DNA of 64,000 bases from Bradymonas sediminis (lineage in GTDB: Bacteria; Myxococcota_A; Bradymonadia; Bradymonadales; Bradymonadaceae), in NCBI RefSeq assembly GCF_003258315.1, contig NZ_CP030032.1:4633501-4697500 (forward strand). The letters are read 5' to 3'. This document shows, one piece after another, positions 1 to 8,464 of this stretch (positions are counted from its first letter, which is position 1; every line of letters begins with the position of its first letter). The position numbers and the translations under genes were made by a program. The notes beneath the pieces were generated by a model. That model did not search any database, was not told where the DNA came from, and worked only from the letters and a program-made list of their open reading frames with translations.

Positions 1-390
1 GACGGTGTTTTGGGGGAGCTTGGCGTCAGGGAGCGCCTCATCTCGTTCGTTCGGCTCATCCTGAGCCTCGGGCGGGGTGGGCGCGGCCAGCTTAGCATTG
101 GATGGTGTGTCGTAGGGCTTCTCTTCTCGGATTTTCTCAGGCTCTTCGGCGAAGCTCTGTGTTTTGGACTTATCGGGCTCACGGGTGCCGTAGATGCTTG
201 CCGCCAGCCCGATCAGCACTATCAGCGCGGCAACAACTCCCATGACACGTCTTTGCGTGAGTTTAGGCCCATAAGACGCCGCGGGCGAAATATCTGCGCT
301 ACCCGCGCCCTCGCCGCGCCCACAATGCGGGCATTTCGGAGCCGCCGAGGAGATCCGCTGTCCACAATATTTACAGGGAATCAGCGCCAT
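1..390 (-). CDS. Zinc-ribbon single-pass membrane protein (3' end outside window)
   Basis: The reading frame starts at an ATG whose complement is 388-390 and stays open to the window edge, so the C-terminus is missing. The N-terminus carries two CxxC pairs (CKYC and CPHC) separated by about 12 residues, a zinc-ribbon of the kind placed at the start of many membrane proteins. A hydrophobic stretch at about residues 52-70 (GVVAALIVLIGLAA) is a likely single membrane span, followed by an acidic, proline-rich linker. The start lies 3 bp after the stop of the upstream minus-strand gene, so the two are probably co-transcribed and translationally coupled. The function is not recognisable from the visible part. 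Confidence 0.7.
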   Translation of the reverse strand, partial: MALIPCKYCGQRISSAAPKCPHCGRGEGAGSADISPAASYGPKLTQRRVMGVVAALIVLIGLAASIYGTREPDKSKTQSFAEEPEKIREEKPYDTPSNAKLAAPTPPEAQDEPNERDEALPDAKLPQNTV

Positions 391-393
391 TGC

Positions 394-1119
394 TTAATCC
401 CCCGCCGCGTTGGGAGTTACTGTGACATCCGAGGAGGGCTCCTCCACCGAGTGAATCTTCATTTTGGGCAAGCGGAGCGCCACTTCGCGCATCTGCCAGA
501 CAGACTCCGCGATATGATAGATGACGCGCAATAGAGTCGTGCCAAACACCGCTTGGATGATGAGTGCGATGCCCATTGATTGATAGTCAATCACCAGACC
601 AATAAATCCAGCGGATCCCGCAATCAATAGGTTCAAATAGCCCAGCATCCCCAAAAAAACGATGCTCGGGGGAAGCTCGTTTGTTCGCTTCGGCAGCTTA
701 ACCTCGGAGCTAAATGCTCGTAGGCCGTTAGGTGTTACAACCTCCGCCGTGTCGGGCTCTCGCGCAAAAAATAGAGCGCTCGGAGACGCAGTAAATTGCA
801 GCGCCCCGCGCTGTCCCACGGCAAGTTCTGGCTCGTGCTGGATAAACCCGACGGCGAGTTGCCGGGGATTGGTGAGCACAACCACCTGGCCGCCGAAGAT
901 GTCGTCGCGGTGCGCGATCACTCCCTCAATACGCCCACTTCGCTCGCGCTGCAGGCTATCGCTGCGATGGGTTGCCTCTGTCTGCTCGACGTATTGAATA
1001 AGTTCCTGCATCGGAAATCCGCACCCCGGGCAGAGCCCGTCTGCAAGCCCGTTAATCTGCTCTTTGCACTCGGGACAACGCGTTTGGTCGACCCTTGAGC
1101 GACGTTGAACTTCCGTCAT
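394..1119 (-). CDS. Zinc-ribbon membrane protein of unknown function
   Basis: The protein is 241 aa. The start at 1119 was chosen over longer upstream frames because a strong ribosome-binding site (AGGGG, 6 nt upstream) precedes it and a zinc ribbon begins at once: CPEC near residue 13 and CPGC near residue 29. The middle (about 60-135) looks like a small beta-rich soluble domain. Two hydrophobic segments follow (about 155-178 and 183-203), then a basic and acidic tail. The next gene starts 3 bp after the stop and also begins with a zinc ribbon, so the pair looks like an operon of related envelope proteins. I do not recognise a catalytic motif; the specific role is unknown. Confidence 0.7.
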   Translation of the reverse strand: MTEVQRRSRVDQTRCPECKEQINGLADGLCPGCGFPMQELIQYVEQTEATHRSDSLQRERSGRIEGVIAHRDDIFGGQVVVLTNPRQLAVGFIQHEPELAVGQRGALQFTASPSALFFAREPDTAEVVTPNGLRAFSSEVKLPKRTNELPPSIVFLGMLGYLNLLIAGSAGFIGLVIDYQSMGIALIIQAVFGTTLLRVIYHIAESVWQMREVALRLPKMKIHSVEEPSSDVTVTPNAAGD

Positions 1120-1367
1120 GAAATCCCCTGAAAAATCTTTGAAATTAATGGCGAAGATCGGGATGACGCGCCCACATAAAGTAGGAAGCGCGTTTGTGTT
1201 TGCTGGGAGGAGTATAGCGGGAACAGCTTGATGGGCAATGGCCGCGTTGAGGGAAAAGATCGTGATGCGATCGAGCCAAATCCACCGTGCACACCCGTAC
1301 GTGATGTGAAACAACAAATAAAAACTCCCCTCCCGACCCGTCACGGTCAAGAGGAGAGCCTGGTAGT
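1120..1367. other. Non-coding stretch upstream of the zinc-ribbon operon
   Basis: No convincing gene is seen here. It must contain the promoter of the minus-strand zinc-ribbon operon. Open frames crossing it lack start signals and coding character. Its left part (about 1322-1385) resembles 3120-3190, which contains the same trailing 20-odd bases of the duplicated spy locus. Confidence 0.4.
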
Positions 1368-1411
1368 CGAGCAGACCTACCACATCCGCCCACTCGCCAA
1401 ACTTAGCGGTC

Positions 1412-1965
1412 TTATTTGCCGCGCTTCCCGACGCGCTGCTTCGTCTGCTCGCGTAGCTGCTGGAACTTCTGCTTTTGCTCAGCGTCTAAGACCTTCTCGA
1501 TCTCGGCGGCGCGATTCTCCATGATACTCTTGGCTTCGCCCCTGAAGGCATCGCGGTCGAAAAACTGCCGTCACGATCCCGTGGAACTCTCAAATCCAGC
1601 GTGCCCACGCGGCTGGTCATCTTGCGGGTATAGTGGCCATTTCGCTGGCCCTGGCGCCCGTCTGTGTGCTCATATCGCTCTGCCTGCAGGTGCTCAGTCA
1701 TCTCGGATTCAAGCACCTGGTTCAATACCACCTCGGCGAGCTTCTCAATGCCGCGGTCATTCAAAAATAGGTCTTGGATCAGCTTGCTATCGATTGTAAC
1801 CTCAAACTCAGCCATCGTCTTTCTCCGTTTTTAGCTTCTTGTTTCTACTCAATCAGAAGCCTAACGGAGGGCGGTGGCCTTTTTAAGTCCGACCAGAATT
1901 TACACAATCATACGGACTTAACTGAGGGCGATGAGACAGGTCATGATGATTCGCGATGCTTTCAT
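1412..1965 (-). pseudogene. Disrupted duplicate of the Spy-like gene, split by an IS256-type remnant
   Basis: The N-terminal fragment begins at 1965 and encodes MKASRIIMTCLIALS, nearly identical to the start of the intact spy-like gene at 5922. It is cut by a stop inside inserted DNA at about 1921. The C-terminal fragment (about 1558 down to 1412) encodes a helix ending VGKRGK, again matching the intact gene's tail (shared run EVLDAEQKQKFQQ, with K for E at one site). The roughly 85 codons between are lost and replaced by the transposase remnant. Homology continues on both sides: 1368-1411 matches 5458-5490, and 1966 to about 2145 matches 5923-6185. The whole locus was therefore duplicated before the insertion. 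The pieces are not expected to make a functional protein. Confidence 0.8.
1556..1921 (-). mobile_element. Remnant of an IS256-family insertion sequence
   Basis: On the minus strand, reading inward from 1921, there is an element end with a short inverted repeat (TTAAGTCCG at 1883-1891 against CGGACTTAA at 1913-1921), an untranslated leader, and the first 87 or so codons of a Mutator/IS256 transposase starting at 1815 behind a good GGAG site. The recognisable N-terminal region runs from MAEFEVTID through the family motif RNGHYTRKM and RVPRDRDG. The remaining roughly 300 residues, including the DDE catalytic core, and the other element end are gone. The frame runs directly into the remaining spy fragment at about 1556. 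This is an immobile, internally deleted relic. Confidence 0.8.
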
Positions 1966-2319
1966 GTGTTTTGCTCCGTTCTTAAGGGGAGTGGTTTCTT
2001 AGCCTCAACATCAATATACGCAGTGGATCTTAAGGAAATGTGAAGCGAAGTGATTTTTCCCAGTGGCGTGGATTAACTTGGGGTCTGGGCATCCGCGGGT
2101 GGAGTGAGCGTAAGGTTTGCTGCTTCGTCTTTCGGGGCATTCTCGGTGTTTTAGAGGGCCCTAATCTACTCGCCAGGGCCATTCGGAACTCGGGTATCAA
2201 TCACCCATAAAGCATAAACGGGGAATGGAAACCATGACCTATATATGAGAGATAAAGGGGGCAACGTCGATAAAGACAACGGGGCCGTTTTTATCTCCAA
2301 ACTACGTGAGAATAGACCT
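1966..2319. other. Duplicated spy/regulator control region without an intact gene
   Basis: From 1966 to about 2145 this follows the spy-to-regulator intergenic region at 5923-6185. Shared blocks include GGAGTGAGC near 2100 and CTTTCGGGG near 2131. The regulator gene that follows in the intact locus is absent. From about 2150 to 2319 I see only a possible leader for the DUF4345 gene. Confidence 0.5.
2023..2044 (-). promoter_or_regulatory. Second copy of the putative OmpR-type operator
   Basis: This 22-bp segment is identical to 5981-6002 upstream of the intact spy-like gene. Read on the minus strand it contains two related half-sites, TTCACAT and TTAAGAT, 11 bp apart. It has survived although the gene it served is broken, so it may now be a decoy or simply not yet eroded. 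Confidence 0.35.
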
Positions 2320-2724
2320 ATGAAGAACAAAGAAGTCATCCTTCTTCGCCTCAGCGCGCTTATTTTGACGGCATATGCACTGGCGTTTCTGGTTTATCCG
2401 GAGTTGTTGGGCAGGTTGGTTGGATTCTCCCATCATAGTCCGAACACGCTGGTCGAGGTGACGGCGTTTTACGGCGGACTTGAGTTGGGTTTGGCGGCGT
2501 TTTTGTTCTGGTCATCGAACGACGAAACCCGAGTCTTCTCGGGGCTAAAGACGCTGTTCTTCGTGTTTTTTACGGCCGGGGTTGCGCGCGCTGTCGGGAT
2601 TGCTCGGTTTGGGTTCGAAGACCCGAGTCAGCCCATAGTCACATTTCTCGAGATTGTCTGGGGGCTTGGGGCGAATTGGATGGCACCACGATTTGTTGCG
2701 CGACTCAACGGCTCAGAACGCTGA
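2320..2724 (+). CDS. DUF4345-like small integral membrane protein
   Basis: The protein is 134 aa and is almost entirely four hydrophobic helices (about residues 6-24, 38-58, 69-88 and 104-122). It has the short DUF4345 layout, with a conserved glycine-rich turn near FYGGLELGLA. I start it at the ATG at 2320, because the longer in-frame extension is hydrophilic and adds nothing family-like. The ribosome-binding site is weak (GTGAGAA). The family has no established biochemical function. The gene stands alone on the plus strand between remnants of the duplicated spy locus, and there is no evident operon. Confidence 0.7.
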   Translation: MKNKEVILLRLSALILTAYALAFLVYPELLGRLVGFSHHSPNTLVEVTAFYGGLELGLAAFLFWSSNDETRVFSGLKTLFFVFFTAGVARAVGIARFGFEDPSQPIVTFLEIVWGLGANWMAPRFVARLNGSER

Positions 2725-3558
2725 GTAAAAACGTCTGTGCGCCAGTATTTTCGCGACGCACCGAGTCCAAACCGCTTCAGACCGAGCATGGCGCGAGCGG
2801 CGTCGTAAATGGAAAAAGGCGCGAAGGCGGCCTTCGCGAGTCTCGATAGGCGTGTTTTCGATGAAAGATGCCCTTTAGCCCGCGTTGAACTCTGTTTTTC
2901 GTCGCAAAACCGCTTATAGCAAAGCGTGTACGGCCCCATTGCGACCCAACAAAGCTGCGAAGGGACCCCAGATCGCTATTTACGTCGCGATGGCGACGAG
3001 TAGGACTCCTTCAAGGGTCCTGTTGAGTCGTGACAACGGCTCCGAGGACACCTTGAGGGGTGGCGTCGCTGCAGAGAACTGCTGAGCGTGAATCTCGCTC
3101 GCCGCCGCCCCAAAAATAGCGACCCCTCCCGACCAAGAGTGGAGCCTGCTAATCAAGCAGACCTACCACATGCGCCTGCTCGCATGGCCTGATTTTCCCC
3201 CGCCCCTCCAAGCGTTCATGCACCCCGTTGCGCATATGGCTGAGCAAACGAAAGCTCCACGCCGACGCTTGCCATCCATGAAACAAGGACTTCTCGAATT
3301 GTGTTGCGAAGGAGGGACGCCCCTATTATTGTGACCACCAACAATCGCTTCAAATCGTTTGCATAATAAAATTGGTCGGATGCACCTTCAACTCGACGGC
3401 TTTCTGGTGAGCAGTATTCGATGAACTGCGATCTTATCGTCGAAGCAACGGCTCCATCCCGTTAAAAGCGCTGATTAGGCGGCGAGTGTTGACTCGCGTC
3501 GCCCCCCGAATCATCGCCGTCACCGCATCTAAATGCGATAGAATCATAGGGAATATAT
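2725..3558. other. 834-bp gene-free region with a third partial copy of the spy-tail repeat
   Basis: No open frame here has a convincing start, ribosome-binding site or protein-like composition. At about 3120-3190 there is a degenerate copy of the sequence next to the spy genes: the run GCAGACCTACCACAT occurs here and at 1369-1383. The last 100 bp must carry the kinase promoter. Confidence 0.4.
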
Positions 3559-5367
3559 ATGCAACTCAGGTCACCCAACGACATCTATGATGTTGAGCAA
3601 CCGACGGCAGAAGGCGGCTTCGGCGTCGTGAGTCGGGCGACCCGTCAGTCTACGGGCGAACGAGTCGCGATCAAGCAACTGAAGCTCGCACAGTCGTCGA
3701 CATGGGGTTCCGTCGAGCGATTCAAGCGCGAGGCGCGGATCTTGAAATCGCTGGAGCACCCCCTCATTCCCCGCTATATCGACGCGTTCTCAGACCCGCA
3801 AAGCGGTGAATATTATCTGGTTCAGGAGTGGGTGGATGCCCCCAATATGCTCGAGTTCATCGAGTCCGGTACACCGCTAGAGACCAGCCGCATTGCCGAT
3901 TATCTGCGGGATTGCCTCGATATTTTGGCCTATCTAAGCTCCTTTACGCCCCCGATTATCCACTGTGACCTGAGCCCTCGAAATATCCTCATCGGCCCCA
4001 GTCACGCCTATATCATCGATTTTACCGGTGTCGTGCTCAGAGGAGAAGCGCGTGCGGTCGACGCGTCGGTGACCGGGACCTTCGGGTATATGGCGCCCGA
4101 ACAACTCGTCGGAAACGCCGTGCCCGCCAGCGACGTTTATGGGCTTGGCGTCAGCTTTGCCCAGCTCACCACTCGCCAACCCCCGAGCGACTGGCCAACG
4201 GACCCGTCCAGCGGGCTGCCCTCGCCGCAGCAGCCACTCCAATTCGCCTCGCGGGAGCTCGTCGATGCGCTCACCGCGATGACGCGCCCCAGCCTGGGCG
4301 AGCGCGTCGCCGACCCCCAACGCCTTAAAATGATGCTCGCCGGCGGGGTGCAGCCCAATACCCCGCTCGCTAAGACCAACCCGTCGAGCGAAGACTCTGG
4401 AGGCCAACGAAATTCATCGCCCAACGGCATCATGGTCCCGGCCTTGCTCGTCTTACTTCTAGTCGCTGGTGCCGCTGGTTTCGTGTTCTTTAGCGGGAGC
4501 CCTGCGTCAATCCCCGACCCACACCAAACCTCCGTGACGAGCACGCCGAAGATAGCAATATCGGACGGAGAACGATCAGAGCCAAACCGCCCGCCCAAAC
4601 CCGCCCCGGCGAGCCGCTTCGAGCAGAGCTCAATCGGTCAAAAACTCGTCATCGAAAATGACAGCGACAGCACCGTCTCGTTGCGACTCGTCGCGGAAAA
4701 TGGACATCTTAAACTCGCGCTCAACGGGTCTTCCCTGCCCGACGGGACCCGGCTTCGGGTCCATGAACAAAAATCCACAGCCCGCTTTGGGATCGCTCAA
4801 CTCAAAGTAGAGCTCGATTACCCGCTCGGCGAGATCCCCATCAGCGCGCTCGACGGGGTTGGCGCGACGGTCGATATCGACACAACGCTGACGATCATAT
4901 TGCCCAACACCAAACCGATCAGCCAGCAAATCCCGGAGCTTCCGGTTCGAATCGGAGCCCTTCAGGCGCTGTCTTCAGGCGTCAAAACGGGGCTTCTATT
5001 TCCCGGCGAAGCCGAGGATGAGCCCGCAAATGCTGGAACGGTCGCCCTTCTTACGCGCTCAAATATTCAATTTAAGGTCTTCGGCCCGGGCCGCCGGCTC
5101 AAGGATATCGACTTGCTAGCCGCGAAGGAGCATATCGAGACCGACCGCACCATCGAGTGCAAAACCACCGACGGCAAGATGGTGACCTTTCGAGAGGTCG
5201 ATTCTCAAATAACCCTCCACGATCGACGAAGCGGCGATATTATCGCAGAAAAACGATTCAATGCGCCCCATAAGTGCTCGAAATACGAGTTCGCCGTCGG
5301 GGATACACCCGGCCATTTTGCCGACCCAAAGGCGATTGAAGCCTGGTTGACGAGCTTTTTGGATTGA
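3559..5367 (+). CDS. Transmembrane serine/threonine protein kinase
   Basis: The protein is 602 aa with an N-terminal Hanks-type kinase domain (about 8-260). It has a glycine loop GGFGVV (19-24), the ATP lysine in VAIK (K39), helix-C Glu58, a catalytic loop HCDLSPRN (D137, N142), metal-binding Asp154 in DFTG, an APE motif (179-181) and Asp192. The usual HRD is HCD and DFG is DFTG, both compatible with activity but unusual. A single membrane span lies at about 291-311, followed by a roughly 290-residue exported domain with no motif I recognise, presumably the sensor. An AGGGAA ribosome-binding site supports the ATG at 3559. It is the only kinase gene in the window and has no obvious phosphatase or substrate gene beside it. 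Confidence 0.9.
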   Translation: MQLRSPNDIYDVEQPTAEGGFGVVSRATRQSTGERVAIKQLKLAQSSTWGSVERFKREARILKSLEHPLIPRYIDAFSDPQSGEYYLVQEWVDAPNMLEFIESGTPLETSRIADYLRDCLDILAYLSSFTPPIIHCDLSPRNILIGPSHAYIIDFTGVVLRGEARAVDASVTGTFGYMAPEQLVGNAVPASDVYGLGVSFAQLTTRQPPSDWPTDPSSGLPSPQQPLQFASRELVDALTAMTRPSLGERVADPQRLKMMLAGGVQPNTPLAKTNPSSEDSGGQRNSSPNGIMVPALLVLLLVAGAAGFVFFSGSPASIPDPHQTSVTSTPKIAISDGERSEPNRPPKPAPASRFEQSSIGQKLVIENDSDSTVSLRLVAENGHLKLALNGSSLPDGTRLRVHEQKSTARFGIAQLKVELDYPLGEIPISALDGVGATVDIDTTLTIILPNTKPISQQIPELPVRIGALQALSSGVKTGLLFPGEAEDEPANAGTVALLTRSNIQFKVFGPGRRLKDIDLLAAKEHIETDRTIECKTTDGKMVTFREVDSQITLHDRRSGDIIAEKRFNAPHKCSKYEFAVGDTPGHFADPKAIEAWLTSFLD

Positions 5368-5393
5368 CCTTCGCTGTCGCTGCCTGAGCGCGT

Positions 5394-5425
5394 AAAAAAT
5401 CCCGGACCAGCGCGGGTCCGGGATT
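5394..5425 (-). terminator. Rho-independent terminator of the Spy-like gene
   Basis: A perfect 11-bp stem (AATCCCGGACC at 5398-5408 and GGTCCGGGATT at 5415-5425) with a 6-nt loop is followed, on the minus strand, by a T run (complement of the A run 5394-5399). It lies 66 bp after the spy-like stop. Its position 27 bp after the kinase stop means it could also slow plus-strand transcription, though there is no T run in that direction. Confidence 0.8.
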
Positions 5426-5490
5426 ATCTCGCACTCATGAAGAAGAGCACGGCGTTCTGCAGGTAGGCCACTATCGCCTGCCCGCCAAAC

Positions 5491-5922
5491 TTAGCGGCCT
5501 GATTTACCGCGCTTCCCGACGCGCTCCTTCATCCGCTCGCGCATCTGCTGGAACTTCTGCTTTTGCTCAGCGTCTAAGACCTCCTCGATCTCGGCGCGTG
5601 TGGCCTCCTTCGCCTTCTTGAACTCGGCGCGTGCGGCCTTCCGATCGCCCTGGTGGCGCGCTTTGATGTCCATCTTCTCGGTCTGGGCGCGCTCAAAGAT
5701 CTGGCGTACCTTTACCTTCTGGGCGTCGGTAAGCTCGAGCTTTTCGGCGAGGCGCTCGACTCTGCGGTCGAGGCGTTTTTGGAGGTGTTCGAGCTTCTCT
5801 TGTTCGGTCATTTGCTCCCAATTGGCGCGGTCTTTGTGTTTGCCTCCGCCGGCGTAAGCGCTGGTGGTGAAACCGAGGGAGAGGGCGATGAGACAGGTCA
5901 TGAGGATTCGCGATGCTTTCAT
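5491..5922 (-). CDS. Spy/CpxP-like periplasmic protein
   Basis: The protein is 143 aa. The start at 5922 is supported by GGAG 9 nt upstream and by a clean signal peptide (MKASRILMTCLIALSLGFTT, cleaved after AYA near residue 24). The mature protein is highly charged and all-helical. Two repeated segments of the form LTDAQKVKVRQIFE and LDAEQKQKFQQMRE match the LTxxQ motifs of the Spy/CpxP/CnrX metal and envelope-stress family. Such proteins act in the periplasm as ATP-independent chaperones or as brakes on sensor kinases. It is divergent from an OmpR-type regulator and sensor kinase, the arrangement of cpxP with cpxRA, so I infer it is a target and possible feedback regulator of that pair. A broken paralogue lies at 1412-1965. 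Confidence 0.85.
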   Translation of the reverse strand: MKASRILMTCLIALSLGFTTSAYAGGGKHKDRANWEQMTEQEKLEHLQKRLDRRVERLAEKLELTDAQKVKVRQIFERAQTEKMDIKARHQGDRKAARAEFKKAKEATRAEIEEVLDAEQKQKFQQMRERMKERVGKRGKSGR

Positions 5923-5970
5923 GTGTGTTGCTCCGTTCTTAAGGGGGAATGGTTCCTTAGCCTCAACACC

Positions 5971-6002
5971 AATATACGCAGTGGATCTTAAGGAAATGTG
6001 AA
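5971..6002 (-). promoter_or_regulatory. Putative OmpR-type operator and promoter for the Spy-like gene
   Basis: Reading the minus strand, TTCACAT and TTAAGAT form two half-sites 11 bp apart (6002-5981), the spacing bound by OmpR/PhoB-type dimers. A TATATT hexamer (5976-5971) follows where a -10 would fall, with the repeats covering the -35. The block is conserved in the decayed duplicate at 2023-2044, which supports function. The binding protein is inferred to be the adjacent regulator. Confidence 0.45.
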
Positions 6003-6218
6003 GCAAATTAATCGTGCGGTGGAGACCAGCAATTGGAGCCAGGTCATCTTGACCTGGGAGCAAGAGGCTTGTTTTTCCAGGCATGGAAGGTCGGGCTCCG
6101 ATGTTAAACAGGCTCACTGAACGCGGGCGGAGTGAGCTTAAGATTTGCTTAATATTTGCTGATTAATCTTTCGGGGTCTGCGCAACGCGATGGGTGTCCA
6201 TAACCAAGATAGGCCACT

Positions 6219-6899
6219 ATGACTGATCAAATTCTGCTCATTGAAGACGACTTCGCCCTGGGCGATGAGCTCTTCGACTCGCTTGACGCCGAAGGCTACG
6301 AAGTGACCTGGATCAAAGACGGCGCCGAGGCGTACCGCGAGGCGATCGAGGGGTACGACCTGGTGGTCCTGGACTTGATGCTGCCGGGTAAGCACGGCTT
6401 CGACGTGCTCAAAAAATATCGTGAGAATTCCGATGTGCCGGTCATTATCCTGACCGCGCGCCGGGAGACGCGCGACAAGCTTCGCGGCTTCGAGCTCGGC
6501 AGCGACGACTTTATGACCAAGCCCTTTTTGCCCGAAGAGCTCCTGGCGCGCGTTCGTGCGCGGCTTCGCCGCCCGGTGATGCGCCGCGAGGCCGACCGCG
6601 AGCTCGGCCCCCTGTCGATCGACTTCGACGGGCGCACCGTCTCCGTCGACGGCGAGCCGGTCGAGCTGACCGCGGTCGAGTTCGACATCCTCGCCGAGCT
6701 CGCCAGGCGCCCGGGCATGGCGCTGAGCCGCCGCCAGCTCGTCGAGCGCGCGCTCCCCAGCGAGAGCGAGGCCACCGATCGCACCCTCGACGTGCATATC
6801 TCGCGCATCCGAAAAAAACTCGGCGTGGCTGGCGAGCTCGTCCAGACTGTCTGGGGCATCGGCTATAAGCTCGATAATTCGAAGAAGAGGTCGCGTTGA
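6219..6899 (+). CDS. OmpR-family two-component response regulator (CpxR-like)
   Basis: The protein is 226 aa. The receiver domain (1-115) has the acidic pocket E9/D10/D11, phospho-acceptor D52 in VVLDLMLPG, T79 and K101 in FMTKPF. The C-terminal winged helix (about 130-224) has the typical LTAVEFDIL opening and ends with the VWGIGYKLD wing. The regulator overlaps the downstream sensor kinase start by 4 bp, so the two are translated together. It is divergent from the Spy-like gene, whose upstream region has an 11-bp-spaced repeat suited to this class. The natural reading is a CpxRA-like envelope-stress pair; the exact inducing signal cannot be read from the sequence. Confidence 0.95.
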   Translation: MTDQILLIEDDFALGDELFDSLDAEGYEVTWIKDGAEAYREAIEGYDLVVLDLMLPGKHGFDVLKKYRENSDVPVIILTARRETRDKLRGFELGSDDFMTKPFLPEELLARVRARLRRPVMRREADRELGPLSIDFDGRTVSVDGEPVELTAVEFDILAELARRPGMALSRRQLVERALPSESEATDRTLDVHISRIRKKLGVAGELVQTVWGIGYKLDNSKKRSR

Positions 6900-8257
6900 A
6901 GCTTCGGCCAAAACTCGCCGTGACCCTGGTCGCCATCGTCATCCCGGTGCTGGTGGTCTTTACGCTGTTTCGGATCTCGGCCGAGCGCCGCGCCTTCCGC
7001 GAGCGCACAGCCGAGCGCGTCGCGGCGCGTCTGGAGGCGAGGGCTCCCGGTCGCTGCCTGCGCGATCCAGAGAGCTTCCACCTGAACCGGCGTGGCTTCC
7101 AGATTTACGGCTACGGCCCCGACTATCGCTCGGCAAACCCGCAGGCGCCGCCGCTGCCGGGCGATGTCGTCGAGGCGTTGCGCGCCGGCGAGGAGACCGC
7201 AAGCGCGTCTTTCTGGAGAAGATCTCCCTACGCCGGCGTGAGCGCCGTGGGCACTCAGTGGGAGGACTCGCCGTGTTCGGCGTTGGCCGTCTTCTGGCCG
7301 CATCACGTCGGCCGAGGTCCGGGGCGCTTCGCCAGAGATATCGCCCTGCAGACCTTCGTCGCCTTCATGGTCCTGCTCCTGACCGCCCTGATCGCCGCCG
7401 GGCCGATCGTGCGCCGGATTCGCCGGCTCACCGAGGCGATCGAAGAGGCCGGCGGACCGGACTATCAGGTCAAAGAGGAGACCGACGCCGACGACGAGAT
7501 CGGGGAGCTCGCGCGCGCGTTTAACACCGCCGGTGAGCGGGTCAGCGAGACGGTCAGCCAGCTCGAGGCGCGCGACCGCGCGCTGACCGAGTATATCGCC
7601 AACACCACCCACGACCTGGCGATCCCGCTGACCGTGCTCCAGCACAGGTTGAGCAAGCTCCAAAAACAGCTCGAAGCCAGCGACGACCGCGCGCTCGCCG
7701 ACGCCGCGATGGAAGAGGCGCATTATATCGCCGCGCTCATCACCAATATGGGCGCCGCCGCGCGCCTCGACCGCACCGGCGAGGAGCTCACCGTGCACCC
7801 GTGCGACCTCTGCGAGCTCGTCGAGCGCGTCGTCTCCCGCTTCGAGCCGCTGGCCGAGCAAAAGGAGATCGAGCTCAACTGGGCCGTCCCGCCAGAGCGC
7901 CTCGAGTCCCGCTGCGACTCGACCCTGGTCGAGCAAGCGCTGAGCAATTTTGTCCAAAACGCCATCCAATATAACTCGGCAGGCGGGCATATAAGCGTGC
8001 TCCTGGAAGACGCGAGACCGAGCGACGGGCGCGGCGGCTTCGAGCTGCGCGTCCTCGACGACGGCCCCGGCGTCCCCGAAGAGCTCCTCGCCCGCCTCAC
8101 CGAGCGCTCGTTTCGCATGGATGAGTCACGCACGCGCCAGCCGGGCGGGCAGGGCTTTGGCCTGTCGATCGCCCAGCGCGTAGTCGAGCTGCATGGGTGG
8201 AGCTTGAAGCTGCAAAACGGCGCGGAGGGTGGGCTAGAGGTGGTCGTCAGCGCCTAA
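6896..8257 (+). CDS. Sensor histidine kinase, partner of the OmpR-type regulator
   Basis: The protein is 453 aa and uses a TTG start at 6896 that overlaps the regulator stop (TTGA), with AAGAGG just upstream. Membrane spans at about 7-25 and 149-170 enclose a roughly 120-residue periplasmic sensor. A HAMP region follows (172-225), then an H-box with H239 in the context TTHDLAIPL. The normal ELRTPL is replaced, but the acidic residue after His and the proline are retained. An N-box has N355, and the ATPase G boxes are DDGPGV (388-393) and GQGFGL (418-423). It should phosphorylate the regulator encoded before it. The short periplasmic domain and adjacent Spy-like gene fit envelope-stress sensing. 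Confidence 0.92.
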   Translation: MKLRPKLAVTLVAIVIPVLVVFTLFRISAERRAFRERTAERVAARLEARAPGRCLRDPESFHLNRRGFQIYGYGPDYRSANPQAPPLPGDVVEALRAGEETASASFWRRSPYAGVSAVGTQWEDSPCSALAVFWPHHVGRGPGRFARDIALQTFVAFMVLLLTALIAAGPIVRRIRRLTEAIEEAGGPDYQVKEETDADDEIGELARAFNTAGERVSETVSQLEARDRALTEYIANTTHDLAIPLTVLQHRLSKLQKQLEASDDRALADAAMEEAHYIAALITNMGAAARLDRTGEELTVHPCDLCELVERVVSRFEPLAEQKEIELNWAVPPERLESRCDSTLVEQALSNFVQNAIQYNSAGGHISVLLEDARPSDGRGGFELRVLDDGPGVPEELLARLTERSFRMDESRTRQPGGQGFGLSIAQRVVELHGWSLKLQNGAEGGLEVVVSA

Positions 8258-8464
8258 ATTGGGCGCTCAAACTTTGATCATTTGAGCATGCTCCCGCGCC
8301 ATATATTTCTAGCTTCACACACTCTTAGTACTTTCCTCGTATCAATATTTGTAGGGCAGGACACGGAGCAGCCCGACCTGACTTGCCCTGACGTTGCGGT
8401 GATAAGCCGTTCACTATTTCTGAAGACCGCGTGACGTGACGCGGTCGAATGCAAGGAGAGACAA

